Of a DNA stretch of 64,000 nt, positions 22,845-34,503 are shown one piece after another. The translations under genes and the position numbers were made by a program. The stretch comes from Linnemannia elongata (taxonomy: Eukaryota; Mortierellomycota; Mortierellomycetes; Mortierellales; Mortierellaceae): assembly GCA_036320915.1 (NCBI GenBank), contig JAXBDG010000016.1, positions 372,001 to 436,000 on the forward strand, given 5' to 3'. Under the pieces are notes generated by a model. That model was not told the DNA's origin, made no database searches, and saw nothing but the letters and a program-made list of their open reading frames with translations. How positions within the stretch are numbered: the stretch's first letter is position 1; every line of letters starts with the position of its first letter.

Positions 22845-23169
22845 TATGTGTTCTTTTATATTGCCCTCGTATGTTCCTTATAGTCTTGTCCGTGGAGCGA
22901 GTCCTGAAGGTGTCTTGGTGCTCCTGTCCTTGGACGATGTCGGTTGTGAATGCAAAGTGTTGTTTGAGTAAATAGGTGCCTTTTCTTTCATTTTTGTTCA
23001 TTTTTGAGACTGTTGATCTGTCAGTGGCTTGGCTCTACTTTGCCTGCCTCTTTTCTTGAGCTCTTTCTTTCACACTGTGCCTGGAGGCGTGTTGCTCTTC
23101 TTCATCACCAACTAACCGCCACTTCTTCGACTCGCGGACAAATTCAAGCAGACGGCCAGACAGAGAACC
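22845..23169. promoter_or_regulatory. Divergent promoter between the EngB-type GTPase and PPWD1
   Basis: 325 bp lie between two outward-pointing start codons. The segment just before the PPWD1 start is C/T-rich (about 23020-23130), a typical leader. Confidence 0.5.
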
Positions 23170-25912
23170 ATGCCCTCAGACAACGAACACAGCGACGACA
23201 CTTCCGTTCTCGGAAAGCGCGCCCTCGAGGCGGAAGATGCACCTGCCCCCAAGGAGGACGAATCAGGCAAGGAATCACTTCTCATTTCCATTGGACAATC
23301 GCCCGTCTTCCTTTCGTTTATGTCTTGATGCCAAACAACAGTCAATACACGACCCTAAGTCGCGACAGCCAATATAGGAGCATTCGACTAATCAATGGAC
23401 TTCCATAAACCTTATGTTATTCCAATACATCATACAGACTCTGATGACGATATCGGACCTATGCCAGCACCTGCAGCCGCCGAAGAGGACCCAGTCGCCA
23501 AAAAGCGCAAGAGAGGTAAAGATTGTAAAGCTGAGGATGCGGTCATCACTATTGCTAAGTTGCTTCACTGCAAGAGAATCCAAGGTTCATGTAACGGGAC
23601 GCTAACCGGTGCATCTTTTCTTGTTGGGTATATAGCTCTGCCTCACGAACAGCTCTATATCTCAAGGATGCCTTCGGCAGAGATGTACGAGAAGAGTTAC
23701 ATGCACAGGGACGCCATCAACTTTGTGGCCGTGACAAGGTACAGGAAGAACAATACAGACTGACTCTTTAATTGAACTGAACACGCGACTTGAGAGCGCG
23801 ACTACTAGAGCGCGACGCTGACTCGATACCAACCCCATTATTCACGACTACGATGAACTCTAGGACCGACTTTGTTATCACAACGTCTGTGGATGGATTT
23901 CTCAAATTCTGGAAGAAGACGGATCAAGGCATTGAGTTCGTCAAGCAATACCGCTCTCATCTCGGTAAGTCTTTTAATCTCACCAATGACCTTACTTTGA
24001 AGGTTATGAAGCGACTTCTGAGATACCGTACTTACTCTTTTGTGTTCGTTGATATTAGGTCTGATTGCTGGAATTAGTGTGTCTGACGACGGACTGTTAC
24101 TCGCTACCATTGCTATGGACAAGTCCCTCAAGGTTTATGATGTCATCAACTTTGGTATGTTCAGGATATGCACTTTCGCTTCAGGATACTGGATCTACGG
24201 GGTGTGGTTGTTGCTCAGTGGCTGACCTTTGTCTCGACTCAAATCGCTCACCAAATAGATATGATCAACATGATCAAGCTGGATTTCGTCCCTAGTACAG
24301 TCTGCTGGATTCACAAGCGAGGAGAGGCGCAGGCAAAGGTCGCAGTTTCGGACGCCGATTCTTCTGCGATCCATGTCTTTGACGGCCGCGGCGACGGAAA
24401 GGCCCTGTTTTCAATCACCAAACTTCATAATGGACCAGTTACAACCATGGCGTTCAACGACAAGTACAACTGCGTCGTCTCGGGTGACAGTACAGGAGCT
24501 CTGGAATATTGGGTCCCCGACGAGAACCACGAGCTGCCGAAGACGGTTTCGTTCGAGTACAAAAGTGAGACCGACCTGTATGAGTTCAAAAAGTGCAAGT
24601 CAACAGCAACTTCTCTCACATTCTCGCATGACTTTGAAAAGTTTGTGACTATGAGTGCCAAGGATCGCCAGGTTCGCGTCTGGAAGACTAGGACAGGAAA
24701 GATGATCCGGAAATACGACGAGAGCCTCGATGTCGTCAACGAGATGCAGCAGGTAACTGAAGTTCACTTTTGTTGTGCCGCCTTTGCGTTTTGATACGTT
24801 TCGCATCGTGCAAAGAAAATTAGGCTGACATTTTAATTTTTGCACGGCCTTGTAGACAGGGCAGAAGCTGTACAAGCTGGATGACATGGAGTTTGGACGC
24901 AGATTGGCAGGAGAGCGCATGTTGTCTAAGTCGACACAGCAGAACACTATGAACGCGGTCTTTGACGAGAGCGGGCACTTTTTGATCTACCCCACCATTT
25001 TCGGTATCAAAGTCGTCAACACATACACCAACAAGGTCGTCCGTCTCATTGGAAAGTCAGAGCCCCAGCGCTTTATGAACATTGCCCTCTACCAAGGAGC
25101 ACCCAAGAAGAAAAGCAACATGACCATGGTAAGGATCTCATGAATACAGCATTGTGGCATGTGTTTACGCGGCCTGTTTTGAGATGTCAGTACAAATACT
25201 AACACAATCTTTGTTCAATCGATTACAGGCTATGGTGGCATCGGACAATGCGGTTATTAAGGAGTCGGAGATGCGGGATCCAACATTGTTCTGCACAGCA
25301 CACACTCGCAACCGATTTTACATGTTCACGGAGCGGGAACCGGACCAGGGACCCTCTCACAAGACGGATCGCGATGTCTTCAACGAGAAGCCCTCCCGCG
25401 AGGAACAAACGATTGCCACAGCACAGCACACAAAGACCAAACTCGGAACAACAGCCATCCTGCGCACAACCTCGGGCGATATCCAGATCAAGCTTTTCCC
25501 AGAACTGGTTCCCAAAACGGTGGAGAACTTTGTGACACATTCCCGGAACGGATATTACGACAATGTTATCTTTCACCGTATCATCAAAGCCTTCATGCTG
25601 CAGACAGGAGACCCACTTGGCGATGGTACTGGAGGAACTTCGATCTGGGGCAAGGAGTTTGAGGATGAGTTCCATCCTGACCTGAAGCACGACCGCCCCT
25701 ACACCGTCTCGATGGCCAATGCTGGACCAGGAACCAACGGATCGCAGTTCTTTATCACGACGGTGCCAACGCCTTGGTTGGATAACAAGCATACTGTCTT
25801 TGGACGTGCTGTGACGGGCATGGATGTGATCCACAACATTGAGAACATGAAAACTGACAAGACCGACAAGCCTTTTGAGGAGGTCAAGATCCTGAATATT
25901 GAGATTCGTTAA
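23170..25912 (+). CDS. PPWD1: PPWD1: WD-repeat peptidyl-prolyl isomerase (spliceosomal cyclophilin), 641 aa, 8 exons
   Basis: Exons: 23170-23266, 23438-23515, 23636-23738, 23864-23964, 24059-24154, 24259-24752, 24856-25128, 25229-25912; they join to 641 residues (human PPWD1 is of nearly the same length). An acidic N-terminus with the KKRKR nuclear-type motif is followed by [20 protein letters not shown], highly characteristic of PPWD1, then WD repeats ([27 protein letters not shown]). The C-terminal cyclophilin domain (about 485-641) has the [32 protein letters not shown] active-site blocks. The protein acts in the spliceosome C complex. Intron 1 begins with GC (CAG|GCAAGG) instead of GT; all the others are GT-AG. 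Small introns fragment the N-terminal half while the isomerase is one exon. Confidence 0.97.
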
Positions 25913-26114
25913 TGTCCGTGATGAATCCTAGACATTATTTTTAACCGACTGAAGTAAAACCGCGATTAAAACAACATGGCTCCTTCTATTTATTATATGC
26001 TCAGCCTCTGAACATTCGACTCGGCCCCCCTCAAAAAAGCCATTAAAATTTTCATTTCTCCACCTCTCATTCCTATCCCACTTACCCCTAAAAACAATCA
26101 ACGAACCGACAACC

Positions 26115-27112
26115 ATGGTATGCCGTTGCTCAACCAACGCACAGGACTCACACAATCGCTCTCCTAGGAAGCCCTCGTACCATGTTCCTCTGATTAGCAG
26201 ACAATCTTTTTTATGAATAGCATCACACTCCGCATGTCAGCACTTTTGACACTATGAAACAACGGAATAAATAACACGAACCTTTGGCTTGTTGTTGCTA
26301 ACTGTGTTGCGATGTCTTATAGAACCAACAAGGACAAAGAGGACGAGGACCGCCATGGCTCCTCCAGAAACCAACCGGATTTAGTCCTGGTACTGCTGCT
26401 GCTCCACCAGGACGACACGCAAAACAGCGACGGAGGAAGAAGGTAACACACACTGGTTTTTGGAAACAAAAGAATAAAAAAATTAAAAAAAAAAATGGCA
26501 GTATCCAAAGCGCTTTGACCTAACATTGTGCTTGGAACCATATTTTCCACTGACTGGAGAAAGGAGCGAAAGGCTGATGAAGAGGCTACCAACCCTAAGC
26601 ACGACCATGACCCCAGTTCGGATGCTGCTGCTTTCTTTGCTACCGCCATCAACAGGACCGTTGGATCGAATACCGCCCGCCAACACCAAGAAACTGGCGA
26701 ACGCTATGTCAACACCAATGTTCCCGTTCCTCTCACCAATCGAGGCTCATGTCCCGTCCCACCTACAGGAATTGACAACTATGCAGCCCCCACCCACCGG
26801 ATCATCAGTCTTTCCTCAAACCTCAGACACCCTGGAACAACAGCCTATACCACCGCCACCGCCACTGGCTCCCCTGCGAGTCTCGGCATTGCCTCCCTCA
26901 GCATCAATGAGCCCCACAGTGTCCCAACTCTTAATAGTCTCACTTTGGGAGAAGTAGTTATGGAAAACTATGCTCTCACGTTCGGAGGTGTCACTTATGG
27001 CCTTGGCCGCGGCATGCCGATTGAGAAGATGATTGAGCTGATTGAGGAGGAGTGGACATTCAATGAGGCTCTTCTCCGATCGTTAGGTCATGGAGACAAC
27101 AAGTCGAACTGA
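26115..27112 (+). CDS. Hypothetical protein, about 223 aa, 3 exons, ATG-only first exon
   Basis: Proposed exons: 26115-26117 (only the start codon, donor GTATGC), 26323-26442 and 26564-27112. Exon 2 gives NQQGQRGRGPPWLLQKPTG and ends in the basic QRRRKK. Intron 2 has a CTAAC branch site at about 26520 and an AAAG acceptor, which keeps the frame into a charged stretch ERKADEEATNPKHDHD. The C-terminal part is Thr/Ala/Pro-rich and ends in a plausible helical module (PIEKMIELIEEEWTFNEALL). No family is recognised; the Gly-Arg-Gln start suggests RNA association, but this is a guess. The region downstream of 26564 is coding by composition; the start and the first acceptor are less sure. AATAAA lies at 27163. 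Confidence 0.6.
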
Positions 27113-27433
27113 GTGATTATATTGGTGGCGTTTTTTAGGAATATCGCACAACAGACTGGTAAAATAAACCACAAATCTACATGCATATCAAAAATTTGTC
27201 CATCGTTTGCTTTGAGTAAAGAGGGATGGGGTATCCCCGGTAAAGGAGGTTGGGAGCGCAATTAAGTCCATGCTCCAGGCCAATTCGTACAAACCAATGG
27301 GATTGTGTTCCTGAATTGCAAGCGTCGCGGATCTGCTATCCAGGATAAGGAACTAATGGAAATCACGAGAGCGCAAAAAAATGTCTGGTGGGCATTGACA
27401 GATGAACCGATGGACCGTGAGAATCACACAGAA

Positions 27434-27465
<32 letters not shown>

Positions 27466-28031
27466 GAAAAGGCTTGGCCGTTTACGACAAAATAAGAATC
27501 TTGTGCCACCATCGTCTCGGATGTCGTCCGAAGGCCTTACCAGGTAAAGCCTTCGATGGGTGTGGTCTGTTCATGTGTGTGCGAATGTGTGACACCCTAC
27601 CTCTCATTGTTTTTTCCATATTTGTTTCGTCGACTGTGTCCTTGTTCTCAATCGCGGATGTTGCTTCCAGGTCACACTCTACGGCTACCGATCCGGGTCA
27701 TTTTCCTACGGGTATCGATCCGCGTTCATGCACCCATGAACTCATCCCCCTCTTTCCCTCCATTTTTCACTTTGAATTCAACAATACGATATAGGCCAAT
27801 ATCCCCAGTACTGCTTCGCATCTTGCGCAAAAAAAAAAAAAAAAAAATCTCACCATTGACCTTCTTTCCATAACCTGATTTTTTGATATAAAAAGACGCA
27901 GCGCCTACATTCTCTTTTTCCTTGTCTTCCACCACCATTCCCATCCTCACACTTACCAAGACCTCTCTTCTCAATATCCTCTTCCTCCTCTTCACCTTCT
28001 TCCTTCCGCCTCCCTCCCTCCCCTCACCACA
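27113..28031. other. Intergenic region with G30 and A19 tracts before the transporter
   Basis: AATAAA at 27163-27168 probably ends the upstream gene. A run of 30 G residues is at 27435-27464 and a run of 19 A at 27829-27847. From about 27900 the + strand is C/T-rich (CTCTTTTTCCTTGTCTTCC type), which fits the transporter leader. No gene seen. Confidence 0.6.
27435..27464 (+). repeat. Poly(G) tract, 30 nt
   Basis: Thirty consecutive G on +. Such a run can form intramolecular G-quadruplexes and is unusual in an otherwise mixed-composition genome. Exact length is likely to be poorly resolved by sequencing. Confidence 0.85.
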
Positions 28032-30333
28032 ATGACAGATCACACGCAAGAATATCTTGCTGAAAAAAATTCGACGAAAAAATCGATTCTGAGCGTGCCT
28101 CTGTTGTCCTCGAGGAAGAGGAGATTCTCCCATCCCCGAGGTTGCCGCCATTGTTTCCAACAAGGATGACCCCAATCTTCCTGTCATGACCTTCCGTTTC
28201 TGGATCATGGCTGTCCTCTTTTCTTGCCTCCTTTCCTTCTTCAACCAGTTCTTGTACGTCCCTCACATCCCACCCCCTATTACTACACGTCTAGCACTTG
28301 GACAACCACGTTTTCGAAGAAATTGCAGCTTACTGTTTTAACGTTTTTGTTCACTATTGATGTCTCTCGTAGCTGGTTCCGAACCACACCCATGAGTCTC
28401 TCAACCCTGGTCATTCAGCTCATTTCGTACCCCTTTGGACGCTTCATGGCCCGCATCCTCCCTGCTGGTCCCCTTAACCCCGGTCCCTTCAACATCAAGG
28501 AGCATGTCCTCATTGCTCTGACCGCCAACTGCGCCGGCGGAACCGCCTACGCCGTTGACATCACCGTCATTCAAAAGGTCTGGTACAACCAAGACTTTGG
28601 CTTCCTGGCCAACTTCCTCCTCATCCTGACCACCCAGACACTTGGTTATGGAATGGCTGGCGTCCTCCGTAGGTACCTCGTCTATCCCGCAGCCATGATC
28701 TGGCCAAATAACTTGGTCCAAGTCGCCATGTTCAACACCCTCCACAAGGAAGAAGATCTCCTCCCCGGACAATGGTCTCGGTTCAAGTTCTTCTGTGTTG
28801 CCACTCTTTGCATGTTCGTCTACCAATGGATCCCTGGATTCATCTTCCCCGTCCTTTCGTCCATTGCTTGGGTCTGCTGGATCGATCCCAAGAACCATGT
28901 CCTTGCGACCATCGGTGGCGCCAAGGGTCTCGGCGTTGGTGCTATCTCCCTGGACTGGAACAACATCGTCTCATACTTGGGATCCCCTTTGGTCGTCCCC
29001 TGGTGGGCTCAAGTCAACATTGCCTTGGGTTTCTTCCTCATCGCCTGGATCATGGTCCCCATCGCCTACTACACCAACCTCTGGGAGGCTCAGCGCTTTC
29101 CCATCCTCACCGCTGAGCTCTTCAAGACCGACGGTGACGCGTACCCAGTCCTCAGCGTTCTTGATGAGAAGACTTTGTCATTGTCCCAGGCTGGGTATGA
29201 TGCAGCTGGACCCCTCTGTATCTCGACCTTCTTCGCTCTTACCTACGGCATCGGTTTCGCCGGTCTCGCCTCCATGATCACTCACACCTGGTTGTACCAT
29301 CGCCACAAGCTCGTCGCCCAGTGGAAGCAGTCGCGCACCCAGTCTGAGGATATTCACCATAAGTTGATGCAAGCCTACCCTGAGGTTCCCGACTGGTGGT
29401 ACGCTGCCGTGTTCGTTGGTATAACGGCCGTTGCTGTCTTCATCTGCGAATACTATGGCTACATGCCTTGGTGGGCCGTCTTCTTGGCCATCTTACTCGC
29501 TGTTGTCTTTGCCCTCCCCGTCGGTCTCATTCAAGCCTTGACCAACCAACAGCCCGGCCTCAACATTATCACCGAGTACGTTATTGGCTACATCCTCCCC
29601 GGTGATCCCATTGCCAACGTCACTTTCAAGACCCTCGGTTACATTTCGATGGCTCAAGCCATGACCTTCACCTCAGACCTCAAACTCGGCCACTACATGA
29701 AGGTCCCTCCTAAAGCCATGTTCTGGGCCCAACTCCTCGGCACCGTCATTGCCGGACTTGTCAACCTACTCACCGCCAACTGGCTCCTCAAGACCCAAAT
29801 GGGTATTTGCACCGATGAAAACGACCAGTTCCAATGCACATACGCCAGAACGTTCTACTCTGCCTCCGTCATCTGGGGCATTATCGGTCCCAATCCCATT
29901 TTACTTCCTCAAGAAGGCCTACTCCAACACCTGGTTGGACTATGTCCACATCCCCGTCCTCTTGGCCGCCACCGGCATGATGCCCCCCGCAAAGCCCTTC
30001 CAGTACACCAATTGGCTCGCCCTCGGTTTCGCCTTCCAGTTCTTTGCCCGCCGCTACCGCTCCGAATGGCACTTGCGGTTTACCTATGTCATGTCAGCTG
30101 CCTTCGACTCTGGCGTCGCCTTCATGGGTCTCCTTTCATTCTTCATCTTTGATATCCGTGATGTCAGCATGCCCAACTGGTGGGGTAAACCTGAGCTGCC
30201 TTACTGCAAATTGGACGGCTACCCTCTGATGGAACCCAGAAGTGGAAGGAGAGATCCATGGTTCAGCCCCAAGGACAAGAACGCTCCCATGTTCAATTTC
30301 ACAAAGCCCTTTGTTCCTCTTTCACCCAATTAG
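28032..30333 (+). pseudogene. OPT-family oligopeptide transporter, reading frame broken at three places
   Basis: Homology is unmistakable: NQFFWFRTTP across the 28254-28372 intron (GTACGT...CGTAG), then many membrane helices with OPT motifs (SYPFGRFMARILPAGPLNPGPFN, KEHVLIALTANCAGG). The family imports small peptides or siderophore-like peptides with protons at the plasma membrane. The frame set by the ATG at 28032 must shift near 28063-28076 (an A-rich run) and again near 28124-28131 to reach the conserved DDPNLPVMTFRFW. A third shift near 29890 separates GIIGP from the last 145 residues (FYFLKKAYSNTW to PFVPLSPN). The third shift cuts the longest uninterrupted frame before its true C-terminus. 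No introns explain the shifts. It is either a recent pseudogene or a gene with single-base sequencing errors. Confidence 0.7.
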
Positions 30334-30548
30334 TTGGTGGATAGGTAGTTGGGGTGTGAGGGGTACGGTAGCATGGGTGTTTATTATATTTATTGTCATT
30401 CATGTGTTCCTTTGCTTAACACCACCAAAAAGCTAGTGAATGAAAACAGCCTCGCGTCTTTTTTTCTTCTAGTTCAGTAAATAAACTTTTCATACTACGA
30501 TTTTCTTTCTCTCCCTTGTATTCATTCTTGCTCCCGATGCCGCAACTG

Positions 30549-30587
<39 letters not shown>

Positions 30588-30757
30588 GGCATGCTTGTTT
30601 GTTCCCCGCTATTACTCGCTATTATTTCGATCTCCATCAAAGACGCGTTCATACATGTCCTCCTGTTTATCACCCTCGGACGCGCCTATTTATCCGATCG
30701 TAAACCTTAAGAGTGGCGGGGTATTTTGATATTCGTTTTACACCTACGTATCGCATT

Positions 30758-30791
<34 letters not shown>

Positions 30792-30826
30792 TGTTTTCAC
30801 CGTTATCTACAGATAAAACTCCAATT
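30334..30826. other. Convergent 3' region between the OPT transporter and the acyl-CoA-binding protein
   Basis: Contains AATAAA at 30480-30485 for the + gene, then A37 at 30549-30585; on the other strand AATAAA (30792-30787) runs directly into A30 (T30 on +, 30760-30789). Each long A run therefore lies in the sense orientation just after the poly(A) signal of its own gene. No gene lies between. Confidence 0.7.
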
Positions 30827-33726
30827 CTACCAGTACCCATTCCTCCGTCCAGCACGAAGCATCAACGCCTGATTCCTCTGGCCCGTCCGTACAACATCCG
30901 CAGACCACCTCATCAACGCTCTCCATCCAGCCTCGCCCTCCTTCGCACCTTGTCCCACATACGCCAAGATCGCAAATGCAATTGGAGACTTGCGCTTATA
31001 CAACACCGCAAACACGATCAACAACAATACTGCATTGATCAACCCCTGACGAAGAACCAACTTCAAGATCCCTCTTGCCGAACGACGCTCCTGAGCTCGA
31101 GTTTGGGATTTGATCTTGAGAGATTCCTGGAGGAGGTCGAGGCGTTCGTGGAGGACAGAGATTTCTGTTTGAAGGCGGACCACCTCGGTCTCGAGGACTT
31201 GGGTGGTTTCGAGGTGCGGGCAGACGATTGTGACGGACTGGTTGGTGATGGGATCCTTGACCACCACCGAATTCTTGTTCCTGGGGGTCGAAGAAGAGGA
31301 GCCACCAGAAAGTGCAGAGGATGCAGCACGAGCAGAGGCGGCTGCAAGACTGCTCCTGAGTGCCGTAAACCGATTCACAATTCCTTGTCCGATCCTCTTG
31401 CCCTGATTGGTGGCAGCAGTGACCGCAGAGGAGGTTGACGAGGAAGACGAGGCTGGTGCTGCCGAGGGGGCAGGCTCTGTTGCGGCGCGTTGGTGATGGG
31501 TGATGTTGTCCAATGGCTCTGCCTGTTCATCAACAACGGTGGGGATTGGTCCTGGGCTAGAGTGTGTCGAATGTTGAGGTTCCAATGCTCCCTCGTCAGC
31601 CTTGGCGCTAGCTGCTGCAGCGGCAGCTCTTGCCTGGGCAAACATGGCTGCAGGACACACTCCTCCCGATGAAGCAGTCTTCTTAGAGACTGGGCAGACA
31701 GCCTCCTCACCTGCGCCAGCATGCGCGTGGGGTGACACTGTTGTTAGAGGTACTGACTGTGGAGTCGAGGGGGTTTCATGGACAACATTGACTCGGTACG
31801 GTTCCACTACAGGCGATCCCAATGCCTTGTCCTGTCCCGCGCCAACAAGTTGAAGACCGCTCGACAATGGTGGCAATGATGCTGCATGCTTCACAAACTC
31901 TGCAACCGGAGCGGGTGCTCCCAGCTTGAACCGCGACGGATCGTCAATATCCGCGTCCAATTCATCCTTCTCCTCCTCGTCAAAGACACCCTCATCGACA
32001 AAATCGTCATCCTTGACTTGTTGTTCCTGTTGCTGCTGTCGAGTCGCGGTCACCGTTGTTGGCTGGATCTCGGTCGAAGAACGCACAGATCCAAGAGCGC
32101 TGCCCCGATCATCGTCATCGTCATACTCTTCCGAAGACTGGTAGACATCATCCTCTTCCTCCTCATCGTCAGCGTCCGCACCGTCCTTGCCATGTTGCTG
32201 TTGCTGCCCAAACGGACTGGATGGCGGCTGTGAAGAAGTGGGCGAGGTCATGGTGACCTTTTGGATCTCGTTGGCATACTCGTCGTCATCCAAGATCTCC
32301 TCCTCGACCACTGTTTCTGTGATCTCATGATACGACGGTTGTTTCGTAGAGTCGGTGGTGGTAGTCGTCACTGCTGTAGTGGCGGGAGTCGTATCAACTT
32401 CAGTATCAAAGGGCTGCTCACTCGCGAGCTCATAAACAGAGGCAGCTGCAGAGTGGATCCCTCCGGTCGCGACCGATCGGATCGAATGGCTAACAGATCC
32501 TTTCCGTTGGTGTTGGTATGGATGTTGAGTATCTTTTGTTGAAGATTGGTTAGAAGTGGAAGAGGCGGACTCGAATTGAATGGGTGGAAGGTCTTTGTCG
32601 AGGTTTGATGTTGTAGTTGTTGTTGGGGAGGCGGCTCGGGAGAGGGAAGGGGGTGGTGAAGGGGGTCGTTGGATGATTTCGTCTGCGAGCAAGTAGTGAT
32701 CCGGATGGCTGTCGGGTTTCGTCAACGACTGTTCGTTTGGTTTTGTAGAATAGGCGGGGAAATAAAGAGCGCGTTAGTTTTGGTCTCTCTTGAGCGACAG
32801 ACAGTCAACACAGGTTGCAAGAAGACAGCAAAAAGAGCACACGGACTAAACGAAATTGCTGTCAGGGCAAACAATGGGAGCGATAGGGTTGTTGCGGAAA
32901 TGAACAAAAAAAAAAGTAATACTCTACCTTGACGACGAGATCGACATAAACGGCCCTGGCTTCATCCTGGGTCTTGCCCCGCATGTTTGCCCATGCCTGC
33001 CACTTGCTCCGGGCAGTGATATCGAAGAACGTTGGCTTTAACCCTTTCACATCGCCCTTTGTCGCCTGCTTGTATGCGCCATAGAGCTAATCAGAGCAAA
33101 ATAGCGAGAGAGGAGGAGGTACATCGTTTTTAATAATTGCCTTTCAGATTGCAATTGGTCGCCAAGGAATAGAGAATAGGGGGGGATGACTCTTCTTTGT
33201 AAAGTACTTTCTTTGTTCTTTCACATGGAGGGACAAAAAAGAAAAAATTTCATCCGGTAACGATCGATCGCTCTTGTCTCTCTTTCCTTGGCAACCGCCG
33301 ACGGACAAACAATGGTGGGTGGTTGTCCATTCTTTCAACGCATTGATCTCCTCGTTCTCTCCCTTCCTTGTTTTCTGCTTGTCATAGCATGAAGAACGGA
33401 GGGGGAAGGAACCCCACACACACCAAGCAAACGCCAACACGAAGAAAAAAAACTGTTCGTATGCTTACAAGGAGTTGCTCCTCAGAAGAAAAGGCGACTC
33501 GGTCTGAAGACCCACTGGACGACACCAAGGCATCATTAATCCCTTGACTTGTCGTGTTGCTGATATTGACAATATGCACCGCCCGGTCAAAAGCTGTCAG
33601 TCCTGGAATGGTAGTCGAGAGGGAAGGGAGGGGGCTCAAGGGTGGTGACCGTGAACGCCAGGCTGCTTGTGAAGTCGGTGAACTAGGTGGACTTCTGTGT
33701 GCGTTTTTATTGTTGTGAGAACTCAT
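30827..33726 (-). CDS. Acyl-CoA-binding-domain protein with C-terminal membrane anchor (ACBD5/Atg37-like), 772 aa
   Basis: Exons are 33726-33469, 33086-32928 and 32728-30827, all phase 0. The acyl-CoA-binding domain (about 46-142) starts FDRAVHIV, has a Ser/Gly-rich insertion, and continues LYGAYKQATKGDV and SKWQAWANMRGKTQDEA, containing the conserved Tyr-Lys ligand residues. A long disordered middle is rich in Thr, Ser, Asp and Glu with Gln runs. Near the end a coiled coil (LETEVVRLQTEISVLHERL) precedes a hydrophobic segment LINAVLLLIVFAVLY (about 702-716), a short basic turn, another hydrophobic stretch and a basic tail. This order matches ACBD5 and fungal Atg37, which bind long-chain acyl-CoA on peroxisomes and support pexophagy and organelle contacts. 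Localisation is inferred from architecture. Confidence 0.92.
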
Positions 33727-34503
33727 CGTTTTGTGTTTGGTGATGTAAAGTTGAAAGGAAGGCGACTGTTAGTGAAGGAGAGAGTGAGGTCAAGTTGAGT
33801 TGAATGAAGTGACGATGCAGCGAGGGAGAGAGATGAGTATATAGTCGTTGAAGAAAGAAGGAGATGGGGTGAAGGAAGGTTAAGAAAGGTGATAGACAAG
33901 GAAACTGTGAAGTAGGAGAGAAAAAGAAGGTTTTTTTTTTCTTCTTCTTGCTCGCTTCGGGACAAAGTGTATGCAGTTCAGCGAATGAATTGTGAGTATG
34001 AACGAGTTTGGCTGACACATCGATCTCCCTTCCCTTTCTCTGACGGAGCGAAATAATAACCACGGTTCATTTCGCCCGTGTCCAGCCGCTCCATCTCTTT
34101 CATCCACTTTTTGCTCACAGCAAAATACACGCACACGCACACACATACAAAGGCGGAACACGGCACACGACTACCGAATCAACCGTAAAAAATTCATTTT
34201 AGCAACCAACCCACCAACCGATCCATTCACAACCATATAGTACGTGATACAAACATAGCGCAGTTGCCAAGACTCTTCTTCCATCTCGTTCTTTTTTGTC
34301 TTTGCTGGCATCCTTCTTTGTGTCTTTTTAACTGAAGCGTCATTCATTAGTATCTGGAAAACGGGATAACCTTTATTTTTGAATCTTCTTGTTGCCTTTT
34401 TTAGAGAGTGGAGGGGTAAGTGGGTAGGGGTAGGTAGGTAGTAACTATTGCTTGTTTTTGTGTTTGGATCTGATGTCGTTTGGGGGTAAAGCTTCCGTGC
34501 TTC
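33727..34503. other. Promoter of the acyl-CoA-binding protein and 3' region of CSE1
   Basis: The part next to 33727 is C/T-rich on the reverse strand (to about 33960), as expected for a leader. AATAAA for CSE1 is at 34377-34372 (TTTATT on +), 127 nt after its stop. No gene seen. Confidence 0.6.
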
